NCBI RefSeq assembly: GCF_030124175.1
Contig: NZ_JASKMT010000022.1
Coordinates: forward strand, 1 to 64,000
DNA from: Streptomyces sp. 549
GTDB taxonomy: Bacteria; Actinomycetota; Actinomycetes; Streptomycetales; Streptomycetaceae
DNA: 64,000 nucleotides
Reading direction: 5' to 3'
Shown here: piece after piece, positions 62,161 through 64,000 of the stretch
How positions within the stretch are numbered: position 1 is the first letter of the stretch
Layout: each line of letters opens with the position of its first letter
Made by a program: the position numbers and the translations under genes
The notes under the pieces: generated by a model
What the model saw: only the letters and a program-made list of their open reading frames with translations
What the model was told of the DNA's origin: nothing
Database searches by the model: none

Positions 62161-62940
62161 TCAGACCCCGACGCCCTTGGAGCGCAGGTAGGAGACGGGG
62201 TTGACGTCCGAGCCGTACTGCGGCGAGGTGCGGGCCTCGAAGTGCAGGTGCGGGCCGGTGGAGTTGCCGGTGGAACCGACCTTGCCTATCTGGTGGCCGG
62301 AAGTCACCGCCTGGCCGACGCGGACGTCCATGGCCGACAGGTGGCCGTACTGGGTGTAGCGGCCGTCGCTGTGCCGGATGACGACGTTGTTGCCGTAGGC
62401 ACCGCCCCAGCCGGCCTCGACGACCTGGCCGGCGCCGACCGCGCGCACCGGGGTGCCGGAGGCGGCGGCGAAGTCCACACCGCTGTGGCTGCCGGAGGAC
62501 CACATGGCGCCACCGGAGCGGTACTGGGTGGTGACGGGCGCGGACACGGGGGCGACGAAGCCCTTGGGGGCGGCGCGCTTGGCGGACCGTGCGGACGCCT
62601 GCTGGGTCCGGCTCTCCGCGGCGCGCTCCTCAGCCTTGCGCTTGGCGTCAGCCTTGCGCTTCTCCTCCGCCTTGCGCTTCTCAGCGGACTTGCGGTCCTC
62701 CGCGGCCTTGCGGGCCTCGGCGGCGCTCTTCTGTGCGGCGGCCTGGGCCTGGACGCCGTCTGCGGCGGAACCGCTGAGGGCGACCGCCCGCAGCAGGCCG
62801 GAGTCGTGAGCGGCGGTGGCGGCAGCGGCGGGGCTGACGAGTACGCCGGTCAGACCGGCGACGGTGAGTGCTCCGGCGAGGCCGGCGCGGAGGGCGCGGC
62901 TCGATCGGCCGGACTTCCCGGTGGCATGCGTAAGCGCCAT
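62161..62940 (-). CDS. Secreted M23-family peptidase
   Basis: This 259-residue protein has a signal peptide (basic N-terminus, then LAGALTVAGLTGVLVSPAAA), an Ala/Lys/Glu/Arg-rich coiled-coil stretch (about 62-110, with KRKAEEKRK repeats), and a C-terminal LytM/M23 domain with zinc ligands in SHSGVDF and HLHFE. It cleaves peptidoglycan cross-bridges outside the cell. A c-di-AMP riboswitch lies in its leader. Confidence 0.92.
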   Translation of the reverse strand: MALTHATGKSGRSSRALRAGLAGALTVAGLTGVLVSPAAAATAAHDSGLLRAVALSGSAADGVQAQAAAQKSAAEARKAAEDRKSAEKRKAEEKRKADAKRKAEERAAESRTQQASARSAKRAAPKGFVAPVSAPVTTQYRSGGAMWSSGSHSGVDFAAASGTPVRAVGAGQVVEAGWGGAYGNNVVIRHSDGRYTQYGHLSAMDVRVGQAVTSGHQIGKVGSTGNSTGPHLHFEARTSPQYGSDVNPVSYLRSKGVGV

Positions 62941-62964
62941 GGCTGGCGTGCTCCTTTCCTTCCT

Positions 62965-63092
62965 TCACGCCTACCGGGTTAGCTGACGGGTTCGGAGCAG
63001 GAAGGTCTCCTACGGGCGCCTGCGAGGAGGCTCGCCCGATTCACCCCAAGGACTTCTGATGGGTCCCCGGCTCCCTCACGGGGACTCGGCGT
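62965..63092 (-). ncRNA. c-di-AMP (ydaO/yuaA) riboswitch
   Basis: On the minus strand the leader carries the ydaO conserved elements in order: CCGGGGACCCAT, GGGGTGAATC, GGGCGAGCCTCCT, and GAACCCGTCAGCTAACCCGG followed by TAGGCG, ending 24 bp before the M23 start. Riboswitches of this class turn off cell-wall hydrolase genes when c-di-AMP is high. Boundaries are approximate. Confidence 0.93.
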
Positions 63093-63316
63093 TCGCCGGC
63101 CGTCGGCCGCGGATGCGGTCGCTTCTGACGGGCAGCGGGATCGAAGCTAAACCGGACATCTGACCGCTACCAAACCGATCTCGGTCTTTGTCGCCCATCC
63201 CACACCTGGAGCCACCACAAAAGCGCTAAATCCGGACATAAAGCGACCCCTGATTGCCGGGATCTGCAACCAAGGGCCGCTTCCTGGGCCGTATCCGCCA
63301 CCTCCGGACGCACCGG

Positions 63317-64000
63317 CTACTGGCCGGAGACCACCGTCACCTCGCCGACGCCCAGCGCACGCACCGGGTCGGCGATCTGCTCGGCGTCACCCACCAGGAC
63401 CGTCACCAGCCGGTCCAGCGGGAAGGCGTTGACCGCCGCGGCGCTCGCCTCCACCGTGCCCGTCTCGGCGAGCAGCGCGTACAGACGGCTCTGGAAGTCG
63501 TCCGGGAGGTGCTGCTCCACCTGGTCGGCGAGCGTGCCGGCGACGGCGGCGGCCGTCTCGTAGCGCAGCGGCGCCACCCCGACCAGGTTCTGCACCGCCA
63601 CGTCGCGCTCCTCGTCCGTCAGCCCCTCGGCGGCCAGCGTCCGCAGCACCTGCCACAGGTCGGCGAGCGCCGGGCCGGTGACGTCGGTGGCCACCGAGCC
63701 GCTGATCGCCAGCAGCGCCGCCCCGGTGCCCTCAGGCCCGGAACGCAGCACCTGGCCGAAGGCGCGCACCCCGTACGTGTAGCCCTTCTCCTCACGCAGC
63801 ACCCGGTCCAGCCGGGAGGTGAGAGTGCCGCCCAGGCAGTAGACGCCGAGGACCTGCGCCGGCCACACCCGGTCGTGCCGGTCGGCGCCGATGCGGCCGA
63901 TCAGCAGCTGGGTCTGCACCGACCCGGGACGGTCGACGATGACCACGCGGGCGGCGTCGTCGGCGGTGATCGGGCTCATGGGGCGCGGCTGGGCCTCCGC
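63317..64000 (-). CDS. M16-family peptidase, partial
   Basis: The visible 227 codons are the C-terminal half of an M16 protein (VQTQLLIGRIGADR, LTSRLDRVLREEKGYTYGVRAF). The frame is still open at the window edge, so the start lies beyond 64,000. The HxxEH zinc motif, if present, is outside the window. Many actinobacterial M16 genes occur as an active/inactive pair; this could be either. Confidence 0.88.
   Translation of the reverse strand, partial: AEAQPRPMSPITADDAARVVIVDRPGSVQTQLLIGRIGADRHDRVWPAQVLGVYCLGGTLTSRLDRVLREEKGYTYGVRAFGQVLRSGPEGTGAALLAISGSVATDVTGPALADLWQVLRTLAAEGLTDEERDVAVQNLVGVAPLRYETAAAVAGTLADQVEQHLPDDFQSRLYALLAETGTVEASAAAVNAFPLDRLVTVLVGDAEQIADPVRALGVGEVTVVSGQ

Noticed and set aside
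1..64000. CRISPR array, tRNA, rRNA or insertion sequence
   Set aside because: I looked for spaced repeats, tRNA-like cloverleaf ends, rRNA segments and transposase motifs and recognised none. A tRNA scan was not possible.

Overview
The window is high-GC actinobacterial DNA and reads as a Streptomyces chromosome. It has many GTG/TTG starts, tightly overlapping reading frames, actinobacterial DUF families (DUF3159, DUF3710, DUF3093, DUF4193, DUF5998, DUF6104), the cell-division gene sepH, the cutRS two-component pair and a DasR-type operator in front of ptsH. From memory, the right-hand 38 kb follows the Streptomyces core order around the SCO5840-SCO5900 genes of S. coelicolor; I could not run a synteny search. 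The left 25 kb is accessory DNA.

Positions 1-3,480 hold a small redox group: an OsmC-like protein, a thioredoxin behind a CsoR/CstR-type palindrome, and a flavohaemoprotein behind strong palindromes. They are followed by a membrane-anchored protein gene that looks cut at its 3' end. Positions 3,481-19,388 look like one biosynthetic gene cluster. A large SARP/NB-ARC/TPR regulator is followed by a tautomerase-ATP-grasp pair on the minus strand. Two plus-strand operons follow: cysE-like, cysK-like, cupin, EamA exporter; then cupin, asparagine-synthetase-like, PrpF-like, acyl-CoA-dehydrogenase-like, dihydroorotase-like and flavin reductase. All three promoters carry heptamer direct repeats of the type CGGGAA at exact 11-bp spacing, the layout expected of a SARP operator. 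No NRPS or PKS is present. The enzyme set suggests a small amino-acid-derived product, with a logic (serine O-acetylation, beta-substitution, epimerase fold, amide ligases) that recalls but does not match D-cycloserine biosynthesis.

Positions 19,785-25,190 are a 5.4-kb island. It is flanked by a 48-bp repeat (46 of 48 identical) of the 3' end of the 23S rRNA uracil methyltransferase gene, so it appears integrated into the end of that gene. It carries a type ISP/IIG-like restriction-modification protein and a Doc-type toxin with a ribbon-helix-helix antitoxin, but no recognisable integrase.

Positions 25,124-64,000 are mainly core genes: rRNA methyltransferase, an SDR protein ending in a perfect 108-bp tandem duplication, a MarR/MMPL divergent pair, two TrkA-type K+ proteins, kdpDE with a tiny kdpF-like gene but no kdpABC, and dut. 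Next come cutRS, an inositol-monophosphatase-like enzyme, ferrochelatase, an MFS transporter, a sugar-lactone oxidase, sepH, a sulfurtransferase, thymidine kinase and a PatA-type acetyltransferase. The window ends with ptsH, a GntR regulator, an M23 peptidase under a c-di-AMP riboswitch, and a partial M16 peptidase at the edge. No rRNA, tRNA, CRISPR array or insertion sequence was recognised.
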